64,000 nucleotides of DNA from JBBROS01 sp965260995 (lineage in GTDB: Bacteria; Pseudomonadota; Alphaproteobacteria; Acetobacterales; Acetobacteraceae): assembly GCA_965260995.1 (NCBI GenBank), contig CBDHCD010000003.1:1550001-1614000 (forward strand), given 5' to 3'. Positions 1 to 9,900 of the stretch are shown here, piece by piece. The notes under the pieces were generated by a model. That model saw only the letters and a program-made list of their open reading frames with translations, searched no databases and had not been told where the DNA came from. Every line of letters begins with the position of its first letter. Positions within the stretch are counted from its first letter, which is position 1. Position numbers and translations under genes: made by a program.

Positions 1-569
1 GCAGCGCCGCGGCGTTCGCCTGCGACCTGGCCGACCTGGCCGCGACGGAGGCGGCGATGCTGCGGCTGCTGGACGGCGGCGTGCCGCAGGTGGTGGTCCA
101 CAACGCCGGCCTGCACGACGACGTGCCGATGGCGGGCATGAGCGCCGCGCAGTGGCGGGGGCCACTCGACGTGTCGCTGGGCGGGTTCTACGCCGTGCTG
201 CGGCCGCTGCTGCTGCCGATGATGGCGACGCGGTGGGGCCGGGTGGTGGCGGTGTCCTCGGTGTCGGCGCTGCTGGGCAATCGCGGCCAGGTCGCCTACG
301 CCGCGGCGAAGGCCGGGCTGATCGGGGCGGTGAAGTCCCTGGCGCGGGAGGTGGCGACGCGGGGGATCACGGTCAACGCGGTCGCGCCCGGGGTGATCGC
401 CTCGCCGGCGGTGGACGCGGCGATGGATATGAAGCGCATCGCCGAGATCGTGCCGATGCGACGGGCCGGGCGGCCGGAAGAGGTGGCGGACCTGGTCGGG
501 TTCCTGACATCGAAACAATCGGGTTATATTACCGGGCAGGCGATCTCGATCAACGGGGGCATGGTGTGA
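1..569 (+). CDS. SDR-family 3-oxoacyl-ACP reductase (FabG/ApeQ-like), 5' end outside window
   Basis: The frame is open from the left edge, so the N-terminus with the Rossmann glycine motif is missing. Seen: NAG (VVHNAGLHDD), a catalytic Ser in VSSVSA, the YAAAK motif (Tyr and Lys), NAVAPG, and a C-terminal GQAISINGG, all typical of NADPH-dependent 3-ketoacyl-ACP reductases. The stop TGA overlaps the GTG start of the next gene, so the two are translationally coupled. A FabG-like enzyme followed by a flavin halogenase-like protein recalls aryl-polyene clusters. That assignment is inference, because the ketosynthases and ACPs would lie to the left of the window. Confidence 0.85.
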   Translation, partial: SAAAFACDLADLAATEAAMLRLLDGGVPQVVVHNAGLHDDVPMAGMSAAQWRGPLDVSLGGFYAVLRPLLLPMMATRWGRVVAVSSVSALLGNRGQVAYAAAKAGLIGAVKSLAREVATRGITVNAVAPGVIASPAVDAAMDMKRIAEIVPMRRAGRPEEVADLVGFLTSKQSGYITGQAISINGGMV

Positions 570-1885
570 ACGAAGGCGGGCGGCTGGAATGCGACGTGCT
601 GGTGATCGGCGGCGGCCCGGCGGGGAGCACGGCGGCGGCGCTGCTGGCCGAGCGCGGCGTCGACGTGCTCGTGGTCGAGCGCGAGCGGCACCCGCGGTTC
701 CACGTCGGCGAGAGCCTGCTGCCGCGCAACACCGCGCTGCTCGACCGCCTGGGCGTGACCGCGCAGGTGGCGGCGCTCGGCGTGCACAAGCCCGGCGCGG
801 AGTTCGTCGACGACGCCACCGGCCGCGCGGTGCAGTTCGCCTTCGCCGACGGGCTCGATAAGACCTACACCCATTCCTGGCAGGTGCCGCGCGCCGAGTT
901 CGACCACCTGCTGTTCGAGGCGGCGGCGGCGCGGGGCGCGCGCACGATGCAGGGGACGCGGGTGACGGACGTCGCCCTCGCCGCCCCGGGCGGGCGGGCG
1001 GCGGTGACGGCCGTCGGCGAGGACGGGGCGGCACTCAGGATCGCGCCGCGCTACGTGCTGGACGCCTCCGGGCGGGACACGTTCCTGGCCGGGCGGCTGG
1101 GCCTCAAGCGGAGCAACAAGCGCAACAACACGGCCGCCGTTTACGCCCACTACGCCGGGGCGGAGCGCCGCACCGGCGCGCTGGAAGGCTACATCAGCGT
1201 CCACCTGGCCGACGACGGCTGGTTCTGGATGATCCCGCTGCGCGACGGGGTGATGAGCGTCGGCTTCGTCGCCGACCCGGCCGCGTTCAAGGGCAGTCAG
1301 GCTGGGGGCCGGCGCGGCGGCCCGGCGGCGCTGCTGGCCGAGCGGATCGCGGCCAGCCCGACGGTGAGCGCCCGGATGCAGGGGGCCGTGCCGGTGTCCG
1401 AGGCGCGGGGCGCGGGCAACTACTCCTACGACGCGGCCAGCGGCGCGGGCGAGGGATACCTGCTGATCGGCGACGCCTTCGCCTTCCTCGACCCGGTGTT
1501 CAGCAGCGGCGTGCTGCTGGCGATGACCTCGGGCGAGAAAGGGGCGGCGGTGGCCGAGGCGTGGCTGCGCGACCCGGCGCGCGGACAGGCGATGGCGCGG
1601 CGGATGGAGCGCGAGATGCGGCACGCGATGGGGCGCATCGCCTGGCTGGTCTACCGGATCAACAGCCCGGCGCTGCGGCTGCTGTTCATGGCGCCGCGCA
1701 ACGGTTTGCGGATGCGCGACGGGCTGGTGAGCCTGCTGGCCGGCAACCTGCGGGGCCACTGGCGCACGGCGCTGCCGGTGCTGGCGTTCAAGTCGATCTA
1801 CTACGTGACGTGCGGGCTGCTGCGGCTCGGGCTGCCGGGGCCGCGGCCGGTGGAAGGGCGGGCCGGGCTGCAGGCGGCGGAGTAA
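566..1885 (+). CDS. FAD-dependent oxidoreductase of the flavin halogenase family
   Basis: 439 residues from a GTG that overlaps the upstream stop; no ATG fits better. An N-terminal FAD-binding motif GGGPAG (about residues 15-20) is followed by GESLLP, a Lys at about residue 75 in HKPGAEF (near where halogenases carry the catalytic Lys), and WFWMIP at about 219-224, which fits the WxWxIP signature of flavin-dependent halogenases. GDAFAFLDPVFSSG is the usual C-terminal FAD contact. Known for the family: FADH2-dependent halogenation, often of carrier-protein-bound or phenolic substrates. Related proteins in aryl-polyene clusters may have other roles. The substrate cannot be read from sequence. 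Confidence 0.8.
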   Translation: MNEGGRLECDVLVIGGGPAGSTAAALLAERGVDVLVVERERHPRFHVGESLLPRNTALLDRLGVTAQVAALGVHKPGAEFVDDATGRAVQFAFADGLDKTYTHSWQVPRAEFDHLLFEAAAARGARTMQGTRVTDVALAAPGGRAAVTAVGEDGAALRIAPRYVLDASGRDTFLAGRLGLKRSNKRNNTAAVYAHYAGAERRTGALEGYISVHLADDGWFWMIPLRDGVMSVGFVADPAAFKGSQAGGRRGGPAALLAERIAASPTVSARMQGAVPVSEARGAGNYSYDAASGAGEGYLLIGDAFAFLDPVFSSGVLLAMTSGEKGAAVAEAWLRDPARGQAMARRMEREMRHAMGRIAWLVYRINSPALRLLFMAPRNGLRMRDGLVSLLAGNLRGHWRTALPVLAFKSIYYVTCGLLRLGLPGPRPVEGRAGLQAAE

Positions 1886-1887
1886 GG

Positions 1888-2517
1888 TCAGGGTTCGCGT
1901 TCCACCGGGACCACCGCCTCGTTGCGGCGGAGCGGCGGCAGGGTCCAGGGCGGGTCGTAGAACCAGGCCATCGGGGCGCCGGCCGCGCGCCAGCGGCCGC
2001 CGCCGAGCGCTTGGAGCAGGCGGGCGTTCTCGCTTCGCACCGCCGCCGCCGAGGTGGTGCCGGAATAGCGCAGAACGGCCACGGTCTGCGGGGGCACGGT
2101 GGCGATCCGCACCGCGGGGTCGGTCGGGACCGGCACGGTGTCCGCCGTGTAGCCGGGCGGCATGAAGAAGCGGATGCGCCACCGGCCGTCGGCACCCTGG
2201 CTTTGATCGACGGGGGCGGTCATGGCGATGGTTTCGGGGCCGGGCGATCGTGACACCGGGGCGGTCATGTCGATCTTCTCGCGGCGCTGGTTGGCACCGA
2301 AGATGTAGCCGGCGAGCTTCTGGAACCCGGCGCCGCGGGCCGCCACCTCGCCGCCGCCGACCAGGGTCTCGGCGGCGAGGCGGGGGCCGTAGGCGCGGAT
2401 CTCGGCCGGGCCGACGCGGTCGACGACCTGGTACTTCGGTTCGGCGGTGGTGCGGACGCCGATGACGGAGCAAGCGGAAAGCAGCAAGCCGGACAGGAGG
2501 GCCATGCGGGGGATCAC
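1888..2517 (-). CDS. SOUL-domain heme-binding-like lipoprotein
   Basis: 209 residues. The N-terminus MALLSGLLLSAC is a signal peptide ending in a lipobox (LSAC), so the mature protein should be lipid-anchored. The body matches the SOUL/HBP fold: YQVVDRVGPAEIRAYGP, then two IxMTAPV segments (KIDMTAPVS and IAMTAPVDQ), RFFMPPGY and a C-terminal YDPPWTLPPLRRNE. Bacterial members are of poorly known function; heme binding is known for eukaryotic homologues only. The start lies 1 bp after the stop of the upstream hydrolase, suggesting one transcript. It converges with the halogenase-like gene, whose stop is 2 bp away. Confidence 0.85.
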   Translation of the reverse strand: MIPRMALLSGLLLSACSVIGVRTTAEPKYQVVDRVGPAEIRAYGPRLAAETLVGGGEVAARGAGFQKLAGYIFGANQRREKIDMTAPVSRSPGPETIAMTAPVDQSQGADGRWRIRFFMPPGYTADTVPVPTDPAVRIATVPPQTVAVLRYSGTTSAAAVRSENARLLQALGGGRWRAAGAPMAWFYDPPWTLPPLRRNEAVVPVEREP

Positions 2518-2518
2518 C

Positions 2519-3637
2519 TCAGCAACGGTCCGGGGCCGCGGGGTCGGTGGCGAAGCGCAGCAGGCAGGCGGCGTAGCGCTGGGCGAAGGCGGTGGCGACG
2601 CCGCCGAAATGGCCGGTGAAGCCGTCCGGCCGGTCGATCAGCAGCAGGCCGCCGAGGCGGGGGCGCAGGCGCTCGATCAGGGCGGCGCGGCGTTCGAGGT
2701 CGCTCGAATACGGGTCGCCCGCGAATTGGACGAAGGCGAGGCGGGTGCGGCTCGGGGGTACGTCGGCGACGATCTGGCGGAGGTCGTCGAACTGGGCGGT
2801 GAGGTTCGTGCTGACGCCGGTGCCGTGGGCGGCGGGGGAGATGGCCACCACGACGTCCGCCAGCCCGGCGTGGGTCAGCATCTGCAGGCTGTTCCACGCC
2901 CCGCGGGACTGGCCGCCGACGACGACGCGGCGGTAGCCGCGGCGGCGCAAGTCGGCCAGCGTGTCCTGCAGCCATCCGGCGGCGCGGTCGCGGTCGCGGT
3001 CGGCGTTGGGGACGCGGTCGAAGCGCAACACGTCGAAGCCGGCGTTGTTGAAGGCCCGCACGTGCATCTGCGGCTGATGGCCGCGGGCGTCGCTGAGGGC
3101 GCCGAGGCCGTGGGCCCAGACGTAGACGCCGGCGGCGGCGGCCGGGCCGCGCCAGATGTAGCGGTCATCGGGGACGATGCTGTAGTTCCATGTGGACACC
3201 AGCGGCGGCGGCGGCGGGGCGACCTGTGGCGGACGGTTGCCGGCGATGACGTTGAGGTTCTCGGCGTAGATGGCGCAGTCGGTCCCGCCCTTCGCGGCGC
3301 ACGCTTCGAGGGCTTTCGCGCGGGCGATCTCGATCGTTTTTGCGCCATCGCCGCCGTAGCCGCCGTAGCCGCCATGCGCGCCGACGGCGTAGGCGCGGGG
3401 CAGGTTCAGCATCAGGAACCGGGCGTAGCTGGCGCGGCCGGCGGCATCGAGGCTGGGGACGGCGGAGACGTCGAGGACTGGCTGGGCGGCGGCGGGCCGG
3501 CACCACCCGGCGAGGAGGGCGATGACGAGGACGGCGACGACGCGGCAGGCCGGGCCGTGCGGCGTGCCCGTGGCGGCCGGTCCCCCTGCTTTCGCCGACG
3601 AGTCGCTGCCGACCTGGGGACGCCGTTGTCGGAGCAT
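2519..3637 (-). CDS. secreted alpha/beta hydrolase
   Basis: 372 residues as drawn. A hydrophobic stretch CRVVAVLVIALLAGWC followed by AAA is a signal peptide, but about 30 residues precede it, so the true start may be an internal GTG near 3550. VWAHGLGAL supplies the oxyanion-like HG, GGQSRGAW is the nucleophile elbow (Ser), and a late Asp/His pair is present (RPDGFTGHFGG). A low-complexity GGYGGYGG and a PPPPP linker lie in the first half. The family covers esterases and related enzymes; the substrate is unknown. It is probably cotranscribed with the SOUL lipoprotein downstream. Confidence 0.7.
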   Translation of the reverse strand: MLRQRRPQVGSDSSAKAGGPAATGTPHGPACRVVAVLVIALLAGWCRPAAAQPVLDVSAVPSLDAAGRASYARFLMLNLPRAYAVGAHGGYGGYGGDGAKTIEIARAKALEACAAKGGTDCAIYAENLNVIAGNRPPQVAPPPPPLVSTWNYSIVPDDRYIWRGPAAAAGVYVWAHGLGALSDARGHQPQMHVRAFNNAGFDVLRFDRVPNADRDRDRAAGWLQDTLADLRRRGYRRVVVGGQSRGAWNSLQMLTHAGLADVVVAISPAAHGTGVSTNLTAQFDDLRQIVADVPPSRTRLAFVQFAGDPYSSDLERRAALIERLRPRLGGLLLIDRPDGFTGHFGGVATAFAQRYAACLLRFATDPAAPDRC

Positions 3638-3905
3638 TCCGGAACCTCCGGTTCGCGAGGGATCACGCCGCCCGAGGCGACCGGGGTTCCGGGGGGCTGG
3701 AACGGACGGGAACGAGCCTAGGACGGCACCCGGGCCGCTGTAAAGCGAGCGCCCGCGCGGCGCGCGGGGGTCGTGGACGAGGGGTGCGTTCGCACCATCC
3801 TGGCGGGCGTCGGCGGGCCGGTGGCACCGCGCCGGGCGCGGGTTCGACAGGCCGAGCGATTGGCTTTAGTCCTCGCGCCGCGCGGGAGCGGCGGGGGTTG
3901 GATGG

Positions 3906-5114
3906 ATGGCACGTGACGTGCGGACGCTGGTGTTGTTGACCGCGTTGGCCGCGGCCTTAGGCGCGGGTCCGCCGCCGGCGCGGGAAGCGGACTCTGGCAG
4001 GCTCGCGACGCCCAACCAGCCGTTGGCGGAGCCGCTGCCGGCCCGGCCGGGGACGATGCCGGGGCACGGGCTGGAGCTGACGCCGGGCTCGCGCAACGCG
4101 TTCTCGCTGGTGATGGGCAGCGCGCAGCCGGGGGCCAACATGACGACTGGGCAGTCGGTGCGGGACCGGTTCTACCTCAGCTACATGCAGGGCGACCTCA
4201 ACAAGGCGGTCGGCAGCCCGATGGACACCGGGCAGAAGGACAACACCACCTTCGCCGCCGTGGCACGGCACTTCCCGGTCGGCGACCCGGACGACCTGCA
4301 CGTGATGAAGCCGGACGGGCTGCACCTGCGGGCGATGTGCTCGGCCGGGCGCACCGACTGCCGGCCGGGCCGGGTGTGGGGGGCGATGATCCGGCTGCCG
4401 TTCGAGTGGCGGCCCGGCACGGTGCTGAAAGTGCGCTACCGCAGCCCGAAGGGCGCGCATTCCTGGGCGCCGATCTGGATGTTCACCGGGCAGCAGGCCT
4501 CGCCGGGGCCGGGGGGCGACCCTTACAAGGGCTACGGCGGGCCGGACGCGCTTTACCGGGCCAGCAAGACCAACTTCGAGATCGACTGGAACGACAACTA
4601 CACGCGGCTGCCGAGCGGGGTGGCCCCGGGCTACCAAGTGGATTTCGGCACGCCCGACATCTACGGGACCAAGTGGAAGACGCCGCCGCACGGGGTTTAC
4701 TGGGCCGACGGGAACGGGTGGCGCTACTACGACCCGTCGCACACGCCGGAGTTCCTGCGGACGCCGTTCGACTGGTCGGAGGGGTTCCACGACCTGGTGG
4801 GCAACTGGCGCGGGGACGGCAGCAACCTGATCGACCTGTTCGTGGACGGGGCGCTCGTGTCCACGGTCTACATGGAATACGCGCCGGACATCTACGTCGA
4901 TCCCGCGGACGGGGCGCGCAAGACAGTGGCGATGCACCTGATGATCGGCAACCAGGCGATCCCGACGTTCTCGCGCCGGGGCGGCCGGGTGGTGGACAAC
5001 GACGGCATCACGGACGGGTGGACCATCGTGGTGCAGGAGATCTCGGGCTGGCACGGCGGCATCGCCGAGCCGGAGCGGCACCGGGCGTCGGCGCGCAACG
5101 GGCTGGCGAGGTAG
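3906..5114 (+). CDS. secreted GH16-like / concanavalin-fold protein with altered catalytic motif
   Basis: 402 residues starting MARDVRTLVLLTALAAALGAG, a signal peptide. Aromatic-rich segments (SWAPIWMFTG, GVYWADGNGWRYYDPSHTPEF, FHDLVGNWRGDG) and NFEIDWND resemble a family 16 glycoside hydrolase jelly-roll. GH16 enzymes use E-x-D-x-(x)-E; here E225-I-D227-W-N-D230 replaces the last Glu by Asp. It may therefore bind rather than cleave polysaccharide, or it may be a distant family. It stands alone between two minus-strand units. A role in exopolysaccharide handling is inference only. Confidence 0.6.
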   Translation: MARDVRTLVLLTALAAALGAGPPPAREADSGRLATPNQPLAEPLPARPGTMPGHGLELTPGSRNAFSLVMGSAQPGANMTTGQSVRDRFYLSYMQGDLNKAVGSPMDTGQKDNTTFAAVARHFPVGDPDDLHVMKPDGLHLRAMCSAGRTDCRPGRVWGAMIRLPFEWRPGTVLKVRYRSPKGAHSWAPIWMFTGQQASPGPGGDPYKGYGGPDALYRASKTNFEIDWNDNYTRLPSGVAPGYQVDFGTPDIYGTKWKTPPHGVYWADGNGWRYYDPSHTPEFLRTPFDWSEGFHDLVGNWRGDGSNLIDLFVDGALVSTVYMEYAPDIYVDPADGARKTVAMHLMIGNQAIPTFSRRGGRVVDNDGITDGWTIVVQEISGWHGGIAEPERHRASARNGLAR

Positions 5115-5230
5115 GGCGGCGGCCGCTCACGAGAGCCGCGTTGGACAGGGGCGACGGAGACTTTCGACGTGCGCTCGGCCGCCTGCCGCGGCGGCCCCAT
5201 CGGCGTTCGCCGCGCGCTGGATGCGACCAG

Positions 5231-5320
5231 AGGCCCTTCGGGCTGACTGGCATGCGCGCCGGGTTGGCCAGTGGCGGCGCGCGGGAAGCGCCCCCGCATA
5301 CCGGTCGCGCCGTAGGGCGT
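5231..5320. repeat. dispersed repeat family B, copy 1 (about 90 bp, terminal inverted repeats)
   Basis: The ends form an imperfect inverted repeat: left AGGCCCTTCGGGCTGACTGG, right (reverse complement) ACGCCCTACGGCGCGACCGG. The whole stretch matches 42164-42249 with scattered substitutions and a few-base indel. It fills most of the gap between the GH16-like gene and the benE stop, ending 2 bp from that stop. It is short, noncoding and palindrome-ended, like REP or MITE-type elements. Confidence 0.7.
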
Positions 5321-5322
5321 GG

Positions 5323-6498
5323 TCAGGCCGGGCCGGGCGCGCGCGCGGGCCGCGGCTGGCCCGGCCTCCGGTCGGCCGCGAGCGCCAGCACGCCGGCGAG
5401 CAGGCCCCAGAACGCGCCGCCGAGGCCGAGGACGCTGATGCCGGAGGCGGTGACGCCGAAGGCGACGGTGGCGGCGAAGCGCTCGCGCTCCCCGGCCATG
5501 GCGGCGGCGGTGGCGTTGGTCATGGGGCCGAGCAGCGCCGCGCCGGCGACGGTGGCGACGAGGGCGGGCGGCAGGCCGGCGAGCACGGTGGCGAAGCCCG
5601 CGCCGGACAGGGCGAGCACGAGGTAGAGCGCGCCGTAGATGGGGCCGGTGCGCCAGCGCTGGGCCGGGTCGGGGTGGGCGTCGGGGCCGGTGCAGATGGC
5701 GGCGGTGATGGAGGACAGGTTGGTGGAGTAGCCGCCGAAGGGGGCGAGCAGGACGGTGAGCGCGCCGGTGACGACGAGGGCGCCGCGCACCGGCGGCGCG
5801 TAGCCGGCGACGCGCAGCACGGCGGCCCCCGGGATCTGCTGGGTGGCCATCGTGACCAGGAACAAGGGCAGGCCGAGGCCGAGCAGGGCGGTGGGGCTGA
5901 AGGCGGGGGTGGTCCAGCGCGGCACCGGGATGGCGAAGGCGGGCGCGGGCAGGGCGTGGCCGAGCAGGGCGGCGAGCGGCAGGCCGGCGACGATGACGGC
6001 GAGCGGGGCGGAGGCCGGGTGGAGGGCGCGGGCGGCGAGGAACACGGCCAGCAGCGGCAGCACCAGGCGCGGCTCGGCCTCCGCGGCCTGGAACAAGCCC
6101 AGCACGAAGCGCAGCAGCAGCCCGGCGAGCATGGCCGCGCCGATCGGGGCCGGCAAGCGGGCGACCAGCGCGCCGAGGGCGGGGACCGCGCCGGACAGCA
6201 GCATCAGCGCGCCCGAGAGCAGGAACGCGCCGGTGGCTTCGGGCATGGCGATGCCGGGCGGCAGGCCGGCGATGAGCACCGCCCCGGCCAGCGACCAGGC
6301 GGTGACGACGGGGATGCGGTAGCGCAGGCTGAGGATGATGCTGCTGAGGCCGATGCCGAGGCAGAGCGCGCCGACCCAGGACGCGACCTCGGCCGGGTCG
6401 GCCCCGAGGTTGCGGGCGGCGGCGACGACGAGGGCGAGGGTGCCGCCGAAGCCGATCAACACCGCGACCAGGGCGGCGGCGACGAGGGAGAAGCGCAA
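5323..6498 (-). CDS. benE: BenE-family benzoate/H+ symporter-like membrane protein
   Basis: 391 residues, hydrophobic throughout with about 11-12 predicted membrane segments, starting MRFSLVAAALVAVLIGFGG. Conserved BenE features include GGTLAL, PAPIGAAMLAGLLLRF, ATQQIPG, FGGYSTNLSSITAAIC and GPMTNA. The family imports benzoate in bacteria with benABCD, but no aromatic-degradation genes lie beside it, so the substrate may differ. A 15-bp tandem array lies about 60 bp upstream of its start, and dispersed repeat B ends 2 bp beyond its stop. Family call secure, substrate not. Confidence 0.85.
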   Translation of the reverse strand: MRFSLVAAALVAVLIGFGGTLALVVAAARNLGADPAEVASWVGALCLGIGLSSIILSLRYRIPVVTAWSLAGAVLIAGLPPGIAMPEATGAFLLSGALMLLSGAVPALGALVARLPAPIGAAMLAGLLLRFVLGLFQAAEAEPRLVLPLLAVFLAARALHPASAPLAVIVAGLPLAALLGHALPAPAFAIPVPRWTTPAFSPTALLGLGLPLFLVTMATQQIPGAAVLRVAGYAPPVRGALVVTGALTVLLAPFGGYSTNLSSITAAICTGPDAHPDPAQRWRTGPIYGALYLVLALSGAGFATVLAGLPPALVATVAGAALLGPMTNATAAAMAGERERFAATVAFGVTASGISVLGLGGAFWGLLAGVLALAADRRPGQPRPARAPGPA

Positions 6499-6555
6499 AA
6501 GCCGGGGTCCTGGGGCCAGTGGGGCGGGGCTGGGTTGTGCCAGGGCGGGCAGGGC

Positions 6556-6615
6556 GTGTCACTCGGGCGCGTGTCACTCGGGCGCGTGTCACCCGGGCGC
6601 GTGTCACCCGGGCGC
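6556..6615. repeat. 15-bp tandem array, 4 copies, next to a stop codon
   Basis: Four units of GTGTCACYCGGGCGC, the first two with T and the last two with C. On the minus strand each unit carries TGA. The array begins 2 bp after the TGA of the 99-residue gene and lies in the leader region of benE. Confidence 0.9.
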
Positions 6616-6617
6616 GG

Positions 6618-6917
6618 TCAATCGCCGAGGTCAGGCTCCTTGCCCTCGTTCATGACCGCGTAGAGCCGGTCCATCTCGGCGTCGAACTCGGCCCACAACG
6701 CCGCGCCTTCTTCGGGCGGCAACATGTCCTTGCCGAAGCGGAAGGCGTTGTCCTCGCGGATGATCGACAAGGTGTCCGGCCACGGCATCGTCTCCGCCGA
6801 CTTCACCAGCGCCAGGGCCTCGTGCAGCCGGGCGCGGACCAGGGCCACCACATCGTCACCCGGGCGCGCGGCCTGGGGTGGGGCGGCCGCGAACAGGTCG
6901 GCTTGGGCACTCGGCAT
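6618..6917 (-). CDS. conserved hypothetical protein, 99 residues
   Basis: Starts MPSAQADLFAAAPPQ, then a mostly helical acidic body with AETMPWPDTLSIIREDNAFRFGKDMLP and a C-terminal ALWAEFDAEMDRLYAVMNEGKEPDLGD. There is no signal peptide, membrane segment or known catalytic motif. I do not recognise the family. The dense, non-repetitive sequence and biased third positions suggest a real gene. It is divergent from the type IIG-like gene, with starts about 55-100 bp apart depending on the start chosen there, so the two could share a control region. Whether it acts with that enzyme is untested. Confidence 0.65.
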   Translation of the reverse strand: MPSAQADLFAAAPPQAARPGDDVVALVRARLHEALALVKSAETMPWPDTLSIIREDNAFRFGKDMLPPEEGAALWAEFDAEMDRLYAVMNEGKEPDLGD

Positions 6918-6970
6918 GGGAGAATCGGTAGCACCGGCGGCCCGATTCGCGCCAGTCCTGGCGGCCAGTC

Positions 6971-9900
6971 TTGGCGGCCAGCCTTGGCGAACGTCGTTGC
7001 AGCCTGCATCCTGTGCCCGTGACCTGGCGCGCTGACCGGCTTCCCGAACTCGTGCGTGAAATGGCTCGCCGGCCCCGGCACGAGGCGTTGCGCGGCCACG
7101 TCACCGAGTTGCTGCGCTCGGGGTTCGGCGCGGCCTACGAGGAGATCGAGCACGAGCGTTACCTGCTCGACAACAGCGGCCGCATCGACACGATGTGGGG
7201 CGCGACCGTGATCGAGCTGAAATCCGACCTGCGGCGCGAGCTGGACGACGTTCTCGCCCGCTTGCCCGCCTACCTCGCGGACGCGGCGTCGCGGTCGCGC
7301 ACCGCGCGCCCCGTCACCGGCATCGCGACGGACGGGGCCACGTTCATCGCCTACGCCCTGCGCGACGGCGCGTTGCAGGAGCTGGCCCGCCACGCCACCG
7401 ACCCGGAGCGGCCCGGCGAGTTGATGGCGTGGCTGGAGCCGCTGCTGTCCGAACGGCCGGACCTCGCGCCGGAGCCGCGCGCCATCGCGCAGGCGTTCGG
7501 CCGGGCCAGCCTGACGTTCAACCGCGCCCGCCTGACGCTCGACGCGCTGTGGGCGGCGCTGGGGGCCGACCCGGAGGTGCGGCTCAAGCGCGACCTGTGG
7601 GACCGGCTGCTGCGCGAAGCCTACGGCGAGGAGGTCGGCGAGGACTCGCTGTTCCTTCAGCACACCTACCTGGCCGTCGTGGTCAAGGCCATCGCCGCCC
7701 GCGTGCTGGACCTGCCGGTCGATGACCCGGCGGCGCTGCTGTCCGGCCGCGCCCTGGCGGAGGAGGGCATCGTCGGCGCGGTGGAGGCCGACTTCTTCGA
7801 CTGGCCGCTGAAACGCGCGGCCGGGGCGGAGCTGGTGCGGCAGGTGGCGGCGCAGACGGCGCGCTTCCGGCTGCGCGACGTGGAGGCCGACGTGCTGAAG
7901 GTCCTCTACGAGAGCCTGGTCGATCCGGAGCAGCGCCACGACCTGGGCGAGTACTACACCCCCGACTGGCTGGCCGGGCGCGTGGTCGCCGCGGCGGTGG
8001 AAGCGCCGCTGACGCAGCGGGTGCTCGACCCGGCTTGCGGCTCCGGCACCTTCCTGTTCCACGCCGTCCGGCGGCTGATCAAGGCCGGGCAGGCGGCGGG
8101 GTGGCCGGGCGCGCGCATCCTGGAGGCCTGCGCGGACCAGGTGCGCGGCCTCGACGTGCATCCGGTGGCGGTGACGCTGGCGCGGGTGACGTGGCTGCTG
8201 GCGCTGGGGCCGTTGGTGCAGGACCGCCCGGCGAAGCTGACCGTGCCGGTGTTCCTGGGCGACGCCATGCAGTGGAACCTGCGCCGCTACCTCGGCGGGG
8301 CCGACGTGCTGGTCGAGGTGCCCGGCGAGCCGCCGTTGCAGATCCCGGCCGGGTTGGCGGCGGAGCAAGCCTTGTTCGAGCAGGCGCTGGACGCGCTCAG
8401 CCAGGGGTTGCGGGACGGCGCGGGCCCGGAGGCGGTGGGGCGGCGGCTGCGGCGCATCGAGGGCGTGGCCGCGGCGGCGCTGGCCGACACCTACGCCCGG
8501 CTGCACGCGCTGTACCGCGCCGGGCGCAACGGCATCTGGGTATTCGTGTTCCGCAACCTGGTGCGCCCGGTGTGGCTGTCGCGGGAGGAGCAGCGGGCGG
8601 ACGTGCTGGTGGGCAACCCGCCCTGGATCGTCTATCGCCACCTCAGCCCGGCGATGAAGGACCGGGTTCGGGAGGGGCTGAGGGAGTACGGCCTGTGGGT
8701 GGGCGGCAACCTGGCGACGCAGCAGGACTTGTGCGCCCTGTTCTGGGCGCGCGGGGCGGAGCGCTACCTGGCGCGCGGCGGGCGGATCGCGTTCGTGCTG
8801 CCCTACGCGGTGCTGAACGCGCCGGTGTTCGCCACCCTGCGGTCGGGGCGGATGAACGAGGTGCGGGTGCGCGTCACCGGCGGCTGGGCGCTGGAGCGGG
8901 TGTGGCCGATCTTCGGGGCGCAGTCGGGCAGCAGCACGACCAGCACCTGCGTGCTGTTCGGCTCGCGCGAGAGGGCGGGCGAGCCGCCGGCCGAGATCGA
9001 CCGCTGGGCCGGGCAGTTGACCCGGCGGGACGCCGGCGAGGCCGAGGCGCGCCGGGCGTTGACGCACGGCCAGGCGGCTTGGCCGCGGGCGCGCAGCCTG
9101 GTCGGGGCCTCGCCTTACCGGGCGCGGTTCCGCCAGGGCGCGACGATCGTGCCGCGGCGGTTCTTCATCGTCGATCCCGAGCCGGCCGGGCGGTTGGGCG
9201 GGCGGCGGGACGCGCCGCGGATGCGCGGCCGGGCCGGGCCGCTCGACAAGCGCCCGTGGACCGGGGTGGAGCCGCCGCGCGGGCCGGTGGAGGCGGCGTT
9301 CCTGCGCCAACTCGCGCTCGGCGAGACGGTCGCACCGTTCCGCTTGCTCGATACGGTGACGGCGGTGATCCCGCTCGACGGGACGGCGCTGCTGGACTCC
9401 GCCGCCGCGGGCGAGGCGGGGCACCGGCACCTGGCGGCTTGGCTGGGCGATGCCGAGAGCAAGTGGGCAGCGCACTGCAACAAGGGGAGCGACGGGCAGC
9501 CGCGGATGACGCTGCGTGATCGGATTGATCACATGCGCAACTTGTCCGTTCAGGCTGGGTCGTTCCCGTGTCGTGTTCTGTATGTGGCGTCTGGAACTCG
9601 ACTGAGTGCGGCTCGTGTTTTGGCCGGCGACGTTGTTATAGAGCACAAAGCGTATTGGGCAGCAGCGCGCTCAATCGAGGAGGCAGCCTACCTGCTCGCG
9701 ATCATCAACAGCGCCGCCGCCACGGGCAAGATTACCGATCTCCAATCACATGGAGAACGCAATCCACGCGATTTCGACAACCTCGTCTGGACGTTGCCGA
9801 TTCCCGAGTACGACGACACCGACCCCGTGCATCGCGACCTGGCCGCCGCCGCCGCCCACGCGGAGGGCGTCGCCGCCGCCGTTCCGCTCGCGGAGGCGCA

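Noticed and set aside
6803..9646. Very long minus-strand open frame (about 947 codons) opposite the type IIG-like gene
   Set aside because: Arginine/proline-rich shadow of the GC-rich coding strand with no recognisable domain; the plus-strand frame has clear methylase motifs.
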